In this document: positions 10,257 to 19,028 of the stretch, piece after piece | How the letters are laid out: each line of letters begins with the position of its first letter | Position numbering within the stretch: position 1 is the stretch's first letter | Origin: an uncultured SAR86 cluster bacterium | GTDB taxonomy: Bacteria; Pseudomonadota; Gammaproteobacteria; Magnimaribacterales; TMED112 | Direction: 5' to 3' | NCBI GenBank assembly: GCA_902610995.1 | Contig: CACLXU010000004.1 | Span: 1 to 64,000 of the forward strand | Length of the DNA: 64,000 nt | The notes under the pieces: model-generated | Databases searched by the model: none | What the model saw: the letters and a program-made list of their open reading frames with translations, nothing else | What the model was told of the DNA's origin: nothing | Translations under genes and position numbers: made by a program

Positions 10257-11103
10257 AGATATTATTCCAAATATAAAAAGGAATTTAAGCCAAACATTTG
10301 GGGAGGATAGGCAAAGCAAGGTTCCTGAAGGCCTTTGGCGTTCATGTGAAAATTGTGGTGCGATACTTTACATACCAGAGCTTAAAAAGAGCTCATATGT
10401 ATGCTCTAAATGTGGGCACCATTTCAAAATTGATGTATCAGAAAGAATAGAAGTTACATTTGATGAGGGCTCTTATAAATCACTAAATTTAAAAGAAGAT
10501 TTCGAAGACAAGTTAAACTTTTTTGATACAAAAAAATATAAGGATCGTTTTATTGCTGCAGCAAAAAAATCTGGTTCAGATGAAGCTATTTCAATAGGGT
10601 TGGGAAAAATTAAAGGAAAAGAAGTTGTTTGTGCAATATTTGAATTTGATTTTCTTGGTGGCTCAATGGGGGCGGTCGTAGGAAAAAGGTTTGTGGATGC
10701 AGTTAATCACTCAATCAAAAAGAAATTGCCTCTAATTTGTTTTTCAACAAGTGGTGGAGCAAGAATGCAAGAATCTATGATTTCATTGTTTCAAATGGGA
10801 AAAACATCAGCAGCTGTTAAAAAACTGAAAAAAGCAAAACAACCATTTATTTCTATTCTCATTGATCCTTGCTACGGAGGTGTAACTGCAAGCTTGGCAA
10901 TGTTAGGAGATCTTGTAGTAGCCGAACCTAAGGCAAGAATAGGCTTTTCAGGTAAACGAGTGATACAAGATACAGTTAAAGAAGAACTACCTGATAACTT
11001 TCAAACAGCAGAGAAACAGCTTGAAAAAGGTTTTCTTGATAAAATTGTTGATCGCAGAAACCTAAGAGATTTTTTAGAAAAAATACTCACTATAATGGAA
11101 TAA
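10243..11103 (+). CDS. accD: Acetyl-CoA carboxylase carboxyltransferase beta subunit
   Basis: CENCGAILYIPELKKSSYVCSKCGHH zinc ribbon; STSGGARMQESMISLFQM. Confidence 0.98.
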   Translation: MNWIKDIIPNIKRNLSQTFGEDRQSKVPEGLWRSCENCGAILYIPELKKSSYVCSKCGHHFKIDVSERIEVTFDEGSYKSLNLKEDFEDKLNFFDTKKYKDRFIAAAKKSGSDEAISIGLGKIKGKEVVCAIFEFDFLGGSMGAVVGKRFVDAVNHSIKKKLPLICFSTSGGARMQESMISLFQMGKTSAAVKKLKKAKQPFISILIDPCYGGVTASLAMLGDLVVAEPKARIGFSGKRVIQDTVKEELPDNFQTAEKQLEKGFLDKIVDRRNLRDFLEKILTIME

Positions 11104-11105
11104 GA

Positions 11106-11564
11106 TTGAAAGAATTTTTTAAAAACATAATTGCTGCATTGATACTTCTTACACTTGCCTATGTAATTTTTGTTGCCACTAATGTTTATATTTTTGTTAA
11201 AAGTGACGAGTCTAAACTTACTCCTGCTCAATACTCTGAACAGATAAGTTTATTAAAAGAGGAGCTTGAAACAGCCAAGGCAAAATTCTCACAAAACAAT
11301 ATTAAAGACTCCTCTGAAAACTTAAATATTAATTATGACGGCACACCAATTGTTTGGGTTATTGAGTTAGATCAGTCAGAATTTAAAGTTCCTCTTAAAA
11401 ATATTGAAATTGATTTATTTAATCAGGGATTTATGACTTTTATGGCTGAGGATAAACTATTTGTTGGCCCATACATTGATAAATCAAATTTTGATTTTAT
11501 CCAAAATTTCCTGAAACAAAACTATGGTATTTCACCAAGGGAAATTATTAAATGGAAGAACTAA
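11106..11564 (+). CDS. DedD-like single-TM protein with SPOR-like C-terminal domain
   Basis: N-terminal TM; WVIELDQSEFKV...LFVGPYIDKSNFDFIQNFLKQ resembles SPOR; position between accD and cvpA matches dedD; TTG start. Confidence 0.6.
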   Translation: MKEFFKNIIAALILLTLAYVIFVATNVYIFVKSDESKLTPAQYSEQISLLKEELETAKAKFSQNNIKDSSENLNINYDGTPIVWVIELDQSEFKVPLKNIEIDLFNQGFMTFMAEDKLFVGPYIDKSNFDFIQNFLKQNYGISPREIIKWKN

Positions 11565-12016
11565 CATTTAGCATCCTTGATATATTATTGGCAACTGGAT
11601 TGCTTTTATTGCTTGTAAGAGTAATGAAAAATGGCATTTTAAAGGAGCTAGTTTTTACATCATTTCTTCTAACTTTTTCATATATAAGTTTGAATAACAT
11701 TCAGGAGGTCTATGATTTTTTCTTAGACTTAGGGTTTGGATTCGGCAAGGAGTTTTCAAACTTTCTTGTATTGCTAATAGCTTTGGCCGGATTGCCGCTT
11801 CTAAATTTTGCAAGCGGGCTATATGTCCCAAAGTTTGAGGGCAACTTAAGTATAATTGGAGGAATTTTAGTTGCTATAATTCGTTATTTGCTATTACTTT
11901 TCTTAATAATACAAATATTCCCCGCTTTAATAGAAAATTCTTTAGTGTATGATTCTTTTATAGTAAATATAATGCTTACTTACTTCGGCAATATATTTAG
12001 TTACCTTTTATATTAA
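11552..12016 (+). CDS. cvpA: CvpA family membrane protein
   Basis: Four hydrophobic segments, located immediately before purF. Confidence 0.8.
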   Translation: MEELTFSILDILLATGLLLLLVRVMKNGILKELVFTSFLLTFSYISLNNIQEVYDFFLDLGFGFGKEFSNFLVLLIALAGLPLLNFASGLYVPKFEGNLSIIGGILVAIIRYLLLLFLIIQIFPALIENSLVYDSFIVNIMLTYFGNIFSYLLY

Positions 12017-13465
12017 ATGTGTGGAATTGTTGGAATAGTTCAAAAAGATAATTGTTTTACAGAACTTTATGATTCTTTAATTATGTTGCAGCACAGAGGG
12101 CAAGATGCAGCTGGAATTACTGTATGCGAAAATGGTCGTCTAAATTCAAGAAAGGCTAAAGGCCTTGTGAAAGAAGTTTTTAGTCAGCAACATTTTGAGA
12201 GATTAAAAGGTAATTATGGTATTGGGCATGTTAGATATCCAACAGCTGGAGGAAATTCAAAGGAATATGCTCAACCAATGTATGTGAATTCCCCATATGG
12301 CATTTCTTTGGCCCATAATGGAAATTTATCAAATACTTCTGATCTTGCAGAAGAGTTATTTCATAGTGACCTAAGGCATATTTCAACCGATTCTGATTCA
12401 GAAGTTCTATTAAATATTCTTGCACATGAGATTTCAAAAAGAGGCGAAAATGAGCCTAGTCCTGATACTTTTTTTGATGCTGTTGAAACGACTTTTCAAA
12501 GATGTGAAGGCAGCATAAATGTCGTCTCAATAATAACTGATTATGGTTTATTGGCATTTAGAGACAAATTTGGCATAAGGCCTCTTTCATTAGGGTGGAG
12601 ACAAAATAGTGATGGCAGTAATGAATATATGGTTGCATCAGAGAGTTGTGCATTTGCCTCTTCAGGCTATGAACTAAAAAGAGACATAAAACCAGGTGAA
12701 GCTATCTTTATTACTTTTGATGGAGAACTTTATTCTAGAATGTGCTCAAATTCAGCTTCTCTAAATCCATGTCTTTTTGAGTATGTTTACTTTGCAAGAC
12801 CAGATTCTATTATTGATGGCGTAAGTGTTTATCAAGCAAGACAACTAATGGGAGAAAAATTAGCAAACAAAATTAAAAAAGAAATTCCTGATGAAGACAT
12901 TGACGTTGTAATTCCAATACCAGAAAGTTCAATAACGAGTGGAACAAAAGTTGCCAGAATATTGAACAAAGACCTGGCATATGGATTCGTTAAAAACAGG
13001 TATGTTGGAAGAACATTTATTATGCCTGAACAAAGACTTAGAAAAGAATCTGTTAGAAGAAAACTAAATCCCATAAATGACGAATTTAAAAATAAAAATG
13101 TGTTACTTGTAGATGATTCAATTGTTAGAGGTACAACCATGAAAGAGATTGTCGCAATGTGTTTTAAAGCAGGAGCAAAAAAAGTTTCTGTTGCATCTGC
13201 TGCATCAGAGGTAAAGCATCCTAATGTTTATGGAATTGATATGGCTGCACGCAAAGATTTAATTGCAAGCTCAAGAACACTCGATGAGATAAGAGATTTC
13301 ATAGGTTGTGATAATCTTGTATACCAATCATTAGAAGATCTTATCCAATCAGTACTTGAGTTAAACCCAGATTTAAAGGGTGTGGAAAAATCAATCTTTG
13401 ATGGTAAGTACCTTACAAATATTTCCAAGGAATATTTAGATATTCTTGAGCAGAAAAGGGGTTAG
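12017..13465 (+). CDS. purF: Amidophosphoribosyltransferase
   Basis: MCGIVGIVQ N-terminal Cys nucleophile; VLLVDDSIVRGTTMKEIV PRPP site. Confidence 0.98.
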   Translation: MCGIVGIVQKDNCFTELYDSLIMLQHRGQDAAGITVCENGRLNSRKAKGLVKEVFSQQHFERLKGNYGIGHVRYPTAGGNSKEYAQPMYVNSPYGISLAHNGNLSNTSDLAEELFHSDLRHISTDSDSEVLLNILAHEISKRGENEPSPDTFFDAVETTFQRCEGSINVVSIITDYGLLAFRDKFGIRPLSLGWRQNSDGSNEYMVASESCAFASSGYELKRDIKPGEAIFITFDGELYSRMCSNSASLNPCLFEYVYFARPDSIIDGVSVYQARQLMGEKLANKIKKEIPDEDIDVVIPIPESSITSGTKVARILNKDLAYGFVKNRYVGRTFIMPEQRLRKESVRRKLNPINDEFKNKNVLLVDDSIVRGTTMKEIVAMCFKAGAKKVSVASAASEVKHPNVYGIDMAARKDLIASSRTLDEIRDFIGCDNLVYQSLEDLIQSVLELNPDLKGVEKSIFDGKYLTNISKEYLDILEQKRG

Positions 13466-16045
13466 TTAGTCTTTAATTTCTTCAATATCTAAATGAGATA
13501 TATCCATATCTCTTACTTTCCTGAGGTAATCTTCAATTTCGTTGAAATTCATATACCGGAACACTTCTGAAGACATTGTATTTAGATCTTTCATATAATC
13601 TTGATACTCCTCTAAATTTGGAATTTTTCCAAGAAGAGATGATATTGCAGTTACCTCTGAAGATGCCAGGTAGACATTGCAACCATCACCCATTCTATTT
13701 GGGAAGTTCCTTGTAGAAGTTGATACCATAGTTGTTCCATCTGCTGCTCTTGCTTGATTGCCCATACATAATGAACAGCCGGGGATTTCAACTCTTGCTT
13801 TTGAGTTTTCAAAAATTTTGTAATAACCTTCTTGTTTAAGCTGATGCTCATCCATCCTTGTTGGAGGAACTATCCATAACCTCGTATTTGCTTCCCCATA
13901 TTTTTCTAACAGTTTTCCTGCAGCACGAAAATGACCAATATTAGTCATACAGGATCCAACAAATGTCTCATGAACTTTATCTCCAGCCACTTCTGAGAGA
14001 GTTTTCACATCATCTGGATCATTTGGACAGCATAGAAGTGGTTCAGTTATTTCATCCAAGGAAATATCAATAATTGCGGCATACTCTGCATCTACATCTG
14101 CTTCCATTAAGTCAGGATTTTTAATCCAGTCTTCCATCTCTTTAGCTCTTCTTTCTAAAGTTTTAGGATCATGGTATCCATCTGAAATCATCCATCGCAA
14201 TAATGTCACATTCGATTTTAAATATTCAATTATTGGCTCTTTGTCAAGTTTTACTGTACACCCCGAAGCTGATCTCTCAGCTGACGCATCAGATAACTCA
14301 AATGCCTGTTCTATTTTTAAATCAGGAAGTCCCTCTATTTCAAGACATCTTCCAGAAAAAATATTTTTCTTATTTTTTTTATCTAGTGTTAGAAGACCAT
14401 CCTTCATTGCAAAATAGGGAATTGCGTGAACAAGATCTCTTATTGTTATACCTGGATTCAGTTTTCCTGAAAATCTTACCAATACACTTTCTGGCATTTC
14501 AAGGGGCATCACTCCCAGAGTTGCAGCAAAAGCAACCATCCCCGACCCTGCAGGAAAACTAATACCTATTGGAAATCTTGTGTGGCTATCACCTCCAGTT
14601 CCAACAGTGTCAGGCAGTAACATTCTGTTAAGCCATGAATGGATGATGCCATCCCCAGGCCTCAAAGAAATGCCTCCTCGGTTAATAAAAAAGTCAGGAA
14701 GTGTTCTATGGGTAATTTCATCTACTGGTTTTGGGTATGCAGCTGTATGGCAAAATGATTGCATTACTAAATCTGCTGAAAAACCAAGACATGCCAGTTC
14801 TTTAAGCTCATCTCTTGTCATTGGGCCAGTTGTATCTTGTGATCCGACAGTTGTCATACGTGGTTCACAGTACTGTCCAGCCCGAACACCTTTTAAGCCA
14901 CAAGCTTTACCAACCATTTTTTGAGCTAATGTGAACCCTTTGTCTTTAGAGCTTTTCTCTCCGTACCTTTGGAAAACCTCTGAAGGTTTTAAGCCAAGTT
15001 TCTCTCTTGTTTTATCTGTTAATTGCCTACCAATTATAAGGTTTATTCTTCCGCCTGCTCGAACTTCATCAAATATTACATCACTCTTTAAATCAAATGA
15101 GATAAGCTCTTCTTTACTTTTAGCATCATAAATTTTTCTTTCATAAGGTTTAAGAATAATTTCTCTACCATGAGTTAATGAATCTACATCAAGCTCAATG
15201 GGGAAAGCACCTGAATCTTGTAAGGTATTGTAGAAAATTGGCGCTATTTTATTTCCAAAACAAAAGCCGCCGGTTTTTTTAGCTGGAACAAATGGGATGT
15301 CTTCTCCCATATGCCAAAGCATAGAATTAGCAGCAGATTTTCTTGATGATCCAGTTCCAACTACATCTCCAACAAATGCTAACTTTTGATTATCACATTT
15401 AAGCTCAGATAGTTTTTCTAGTGGATCATCAATGTTTTCTGACCATTTTAAAAAAGCCTGAGCATGTAAGGGAATATCGGGTCTTGACCAAGCCTCTTTT
15501 GCAGGAGAAAAATCATCTGTATTAGTCTCACCACTCACTTTATAGACTGTTAGTTGAATTTCCTCTTCTAACTCAGGCTTATTTGTAAACCATTCAGCAT
15601 TTGCCCAAGAGTTAAGGATTTCATCAGCATATTTATTCTCAGAACGTAAATTAAATATATCGTTGAAAGAATCATAAACCAGAATTGTATTTTTCAGAGC
15701 ATTCACTACTTGGGGACCAAATTTATTTGCTTTTAAAATTTCTACCAATGCCTCCACAGAATACCCTCCCAGCATAGTGCCCAAAAGTTCTATTGCTTTT
15801 GCTGGAGAAATTAATTCAATTTCAATATTTTCAAGTGCAATATCTTTTAAGAAAGCTGCCTTAACATATGCTGATTCATCAACTCCAGGAGGAACCTGAT
15901 TTATTAAAAGATCAAGACAAAATTCGTCAGCTACACCGTTTTCAAAGATTTTTACTAACTCTTGTGTTTGGCTCGCATCTAAAGGGAGTGGTGGAAGACC
16001 TTGCTCCTGTCTTTCTTGTTTGTGTTTTTGATAATTTTGTAACAT
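13466..16045 (-). CDS. acnB: Aconitate hydratase B / 2-methylisocitrate dehydratase
   Basis: AcnB N-terminal HEAT-like domain start (MLQNYQKHKQERQEQGLPPLPLDA), GGDSHTRFPIGISFPAGSG, CSLCMGNQAR. Confidence 0.97.
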   Translation of the reverse strand: MLQNYQKHKQERQEQGLPPLPLDASQTQELVKIFENGVADEFCLDLLINQVPPGVDESAYVKAAFLKDIALENIEIELISPAKAIELLGTMLGGYSVEALVEILKANKFGPQVVNALKNTILVYDSFNDIFNLRSENKYADEILNSWANAEWFTNKPELEEEIQLTVYKVSGETNTDDFSPAKEAWSRPDIPLHAQAFLKWSENIDDPLEKLSELKCDNQKLAFVGDVVGTGSSRKSAANSMLWHMGEDIPFVPAKKTGGFCFGNKIAPIFYNTLQDSGAFPIELDVDSLTHGREIILKPYERKIYDAKSKEELISFDLKSDVIFDEVRAGGRINLIIGRQLTDKTREKLGLKPSEVFQRYGEKSSKDKGFTLAQKMVGKACGLKGVRAGQYCEPRMTTVGSQDTTGPMTRDELKELACLGFSADLVMQSFCHTAAYPKPVDEITHRTLPDFFINRGGISLRPGDGIIHSWLNRMLLPDTVGTGGDSHTRFPIGISFPAGSGMVAFAATLGVMPLEMPESVLVRFSGKLNPGITIRDLVHAIPYFAMKDGLLTLDKKNKKNIFSGRCLEIEGLPDLKIEQAFELSDASAERSASGCTVKLDKEPIIEYLKSNVTLLRWMISDGYHDPKTLERRAKEMEDWIKNPDLMEADVDAEYAAIIDISLDEITEPLLCCPNDPDDVKTLSEVAGDKVHETFVGSCMTNIGHFRAAGKLLEKYGEANTRLWIVPPTRMDEHQLKQEGYYKIFENSKARVEIPGCSLCMGNQARAADGTTMVSTSTRNFPNRMGDGCNVYLASSEVTAISSLLGKIPNLEEYQDYMKDLNTMSSEVFRYMNFNEIEDYLRKVRDMDISHLDIEEIKD

Positions 16046-16097
16046 TTGCCCTAAAAGTTGATCATAATTCTACAACTAAGTTATCTTAATAGGAATA

Positions 16098-16556
16098 ATG
16101 AGTAATAACTTTCTTACTAAAACACCCTGCATTGGAATTTGTTCCACCACCTATGGAGATGAAATTTGCCGTGGCTGTAAAAGGTTCTCTCATGAAGTAA
16201 CCTCTTGGATTAAATATACTGATAGTGAAAAAGATAACGTTAACAGAAGGTTACAAAAGTTTAAAAAACTTATACTCTCCGACAAATTTTCTATTATCGA
16301 TGAACAACTTCTCAGAAAGTCTCTTGATGATGCCAAAATTATGTATAACGATAAACTTGAACCTATATGTTGGTTATTTGACCTTTTCAGAGCTCTGTCC
16401 CAAGAATCTCTTAAACTATCTGCCCTAGGTATTGCGTTGAAACCCTCATATTCAAAGCATTCTATTTCAGAGCTCAAAGAGCTCATCAACAAAGAGTTCT
16501 TCGAGCTGTCAACGGCCCACTATCAAAGATACATCAAAAATATAAAAGCTACCTAG
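16098..16556 (+). CDS. DUF1289 family Cys-rich protein with C-terminal extension
   Basis: [29 protein letters not shown], four-Cys DUF1289 motif. Confidence 0.78.
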   Translation: MSNNFLTKTPCIGICSTTYGDEICRGCKRFSHEVTSWIKYTDSEKDNVNRRLQKFKKLILSDKFSIIDEQLLRKSLDDAKIMYNDKLEPICWLFDLFRALSQESLKLSALGIALKPSYSKHSISELKELINKEFFELSTAHYQRYIKNIKAT

Positions 16557-17811
16557 TTACAGGGATTTCCTCTATTCTTGTTGTGTACCTCTTCGATTTA
16601 ATCTGTCTTTTCATCTTCCAAGTATTTCTATAGCCTTGATTCCCAAAAAATATATTCGAGATATCTCGAATATTTATATAATCCACTGTTCTCATCAGAT
16701 CATCTGACTTTTTGCTATCGAATGATTTATCAAAAAGATTCATTTGATATCCAAGTTTTTCAGTAAAATTGCTTAAAAGTATCCCTGCTTTTGAGTACTC
16801 AAAACCTTCTCTGTAAATCTTCTCTAGAATTTTATTAGCGGTTTTTATAATTATCCTTGAATCACTGGTTGCATGAATAATTTCCATAAAATCTGAGGAG
16901 TAGATTTGTCTGATTTGTTTATTAAAGGGGTTAGAGCGTATAAAAACTGTTATTGTTCGGCATTTCTGCCCTTCAAATCTAAGTTTTTCTGCAGCTCTTC
17001 CAGCATGAAAACTAACAGCTTCACGTAATATTTCCTTTGATTTTATAGATCTTCCAAAACTTCTGCTAACCATAATTTGTTTTTTAGGCTCTAGTAAATT
17101 ATTGGTTTCAATGCATGCCTGGCCTCTTAACTCTCTTACTGTTCTTTCGAGAACAACGCTAAAGTTTGAGCCTATTGTTCTTGGATTGACTTCACTAAGC
17201 TGAAGAGCATTCTGTATGCCTAGATCATTTAATTTTGCTGACATTCTCTTACCAATTCCCCATATATTCTTTATCTCTACTGATTTCAAAAAGTGCTGAA
17301 TGATCTTTTTATCTTTAAGAATAACTGCTCCGTCAAACCTGCTATCCTCTTTCGCAACTCTATTAGCTAATTTTGCTAAGGTCCTGGTTGGGGCTATTCC
17401 AATGCTGACCGGTATGCCCACCCAGTCTTTTATTCTGTTTTTACAATCAAAAGCAAATTGAACCAGATTAATATTATTTTTATATGAAGATAGGTTAAGG
17501 AAGGCCTCATCTATACTGTAGATATCAATTTCTGGACATAGCTCTGTCAGCACATTCATTACTCTATTGGATATATCTGCATAGAGCTCATAATTGGAAG
17601 AGAAAACTATACCCCCATTGTCCAAGTAATTCTTCTTTACCTGATACCAAGGTTGCCCCATTATTAATCCCATTTTTTTTGCTTCTGATGATCTTGCTAT
17701 CACACAACCATCATTATTGCTCAACACAACAACTGGATGATTTTTTAAATCCGGTCTGAATATTCTTTCACAAGAAGCATAGAAGCTATTACAGTCAATT
17801 AATGCGTACAT
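16549..17811 (-). CDS. umuC: DNA polymerase V catalytic subunit UmuC (Y family)
   Basis: [39 protein letters not shown]; clamp-binding motif YQMNLFD. Confidence 0.96.
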   Translation of the reverse strand: MYALIDCNSFYASCERIFRPDLKNHPVVVLSNNDGCVIARSSEAKKMGLIMGQPWYQVKKNYLDNGGIVFSSNYELYADISNRVMNVLTELCPEIDIYSIDEAFLNLSSYKNNINLVQFAFDCKNRIKDWVGIPVSIGIAPTRTLAKLANRVAKEDSRFDGAVILKDKKIIQHFLKSVEIKNIWGIGKRMSAKLNDLGIQNALQLSEVNPRTIGSNFSVVLERTVRELRGQACIETNNLLEPKKQIMVSRSFGRSIKSKEILREAVSFHAGRAAEKLRFEGQKCRTITVFIRSNPFNKQIRQIYSSDFMEIIHATSDSRIIIKTANKILEKIYREGFEYSKAGILLSNFTEKLGYQMNLFDKSFDSKKSDDLMRTVDYINIRDISNIFFGNQGYRNTWKMKRQIKSKRYTTRIEEIPVTR

Positions 17812-18212
17812 CAGTAAATATTGATTGAAGAGGTGACAGTCCCCAGTATTTCAAAGTCTATTATCTTTTCTATATCTAAGAATTTATTCTTATGGCAGTC
17901 TGTGTTTAATGCCATTCTCTTGCCTATGAGAATTCTTCTACATATAAATTGGCCTTCAACCGAAGCAACAATAATGCTATTGTTCTTTGGTTTTACACTT
18001 CTATCTATAACCAATATGGCATTATTTTTTATTCCTGAATAGATCATTTCGTTACCTTTATAACGCATCAAAAAAGTAGAGCTAGACCTTTTGATTAATA
18101 GATCATTTATGTTTATAGGATTTTCAATGTAGTCATTTGCAGGACTAGGGAAGCCTGAATGTTTTTGGTTTTTATGGAGAAAACTATCCTCAATCTCACT
18201 TTTAAGATCCAT
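17811..18212 (-). CDS. umuD: UmuD-like SOS protein, predicted cleavage-deficient
   Basis: [21 protein letters not shown] matches UmuD; overlaps the umuC start; catalytic Ser and Lys positions are Glu55 and Arg92. Confidence 0.9.
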   Translation of the reverse strand: MDLKSEIEDSFLHKNQKHSGFPSPANDYIENPININDLLIKRSSSTFLMRYKGNEMIYSGIKNNAILVIDRSVKPKNNSIIVASVEGQFICRRILIGKRMALNTDCHKNKFLDIEKIIDFEILGTVTSSINIY

Positions 18213-18219
18213 AATAAAG

Positions 18220-18239
18220 TACTGTATATATATACAGTA
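18220..18239. promoter_or_regulatory. LexA operator (SOS box) of umuDC
   Basis: TACTGTATATATATACAGTA, a perfect palindrome identical to the E. coli consensus. Confidence 0.96.
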
Positions 18240-18254
18240 TTTTATATTAAATAT

Positions 18255-18965
18255 TTAGATAACGAAAGATCTAAGTTCAAAATGTTCGGGGCTATATTCA
18301 AAAACCCAGCCCTTATCTTCCCAGCTTCCTAAAACAACCTTGATTGAACCGTCTTCAAAAGTTTTAATCTCTGGGCGATGGGTGTGCCCATGGATAAGAA
18401 TGTCGATTTCATTATTTTTGATACAATCTAAAATTGCTTTAGAGTTAGTATCCATGATATTTTCAGGCTTATTGCTGCTAGCAGATTTGCTTCTTGAACG
18501 CATATCATTAGCAATAGAAAGCCTCTCATCTAAAGGTTTCTGTAAAAAAGAATTTATCCAAGAACTATTTCTAGTTTCAAGCTTAAATTTTTGGTAATCA
18601 ACATCGTCAGTGCAAAATGCATCGCCATGTGAAAGCATAATTTTTTTGCCATAGAAGTTAATTACATCCATATCATCAAGAATTTTTATATTTGATTCAG
18701 AAGCGAATTTGTCACCTATGAGGAAATCTCTATTGCCGTGAATAAAAAAGAGACTAACCCCTTTTTGCGAGAGCCTATATAGACTTTGTTTGATCTGGAG
18801 GATAACTGAGCTATCGTCATCGTCGCCAATCCAATATTCAAATAGATCTCCAAGAATATAAAGTGATTCATACTTTTGTGAGACTTCTTCCAAGAAATTA
18901 TAAAAAGCTTGCGTTCTGTCGTTATCAAGTGGCTCAAGATGAAGATCTGAAATAAAACCAAGCAT
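18255..18965 (-). CDS. lpxH: UDP-2,3-diacylglucosamine diphosphatase
   Basis: FISDLHLEP, ILGDLFEYWIGDD, FIHGNRDFLIG, LIHGHTHRPEI metallophosphatase motifs. Confidence 0.93.
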   Translation of the reverse strand: MLGFISDLHLEPLDNDRTQAFYNFLEEVSQKYESLYILGDLFEYWIGDDDDSSVILQIKQSLYRLSQKGVSLFFIHGNRDFLIGDKFASESNIKILDDMDVINFYGKKIMLSHGDAFCTDDVDYQKFKLETRNSSWINSFLQKPLDERLSIANDMRSRSKSASSNKPENIMDTNSKAILDCIKNNEIDILIHGHTHRPEIKTFEDGSIKVVLGSWEDKGWVFEYSPEHFELRSFVI

Positions 18966-19028
18966 AATAAGTGATAATAACTGTTTTTGCTGGTTATGGA
19001 AGGACCAAAAAAAGAATAAAATAATGCT

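Noticed and set aside
14203-15131. Three plus-strand ORFs (119, 114, 66 aa) inside acnB
   Set aside because: Antisense to a complete AcnB reading frame; no independent support.
18221-18240. AT-rich palindrome as a terminator for lpxH
   Set aside because: It is an exact LexA consensus located upstream of umuD with no U-tract hairpin logic.
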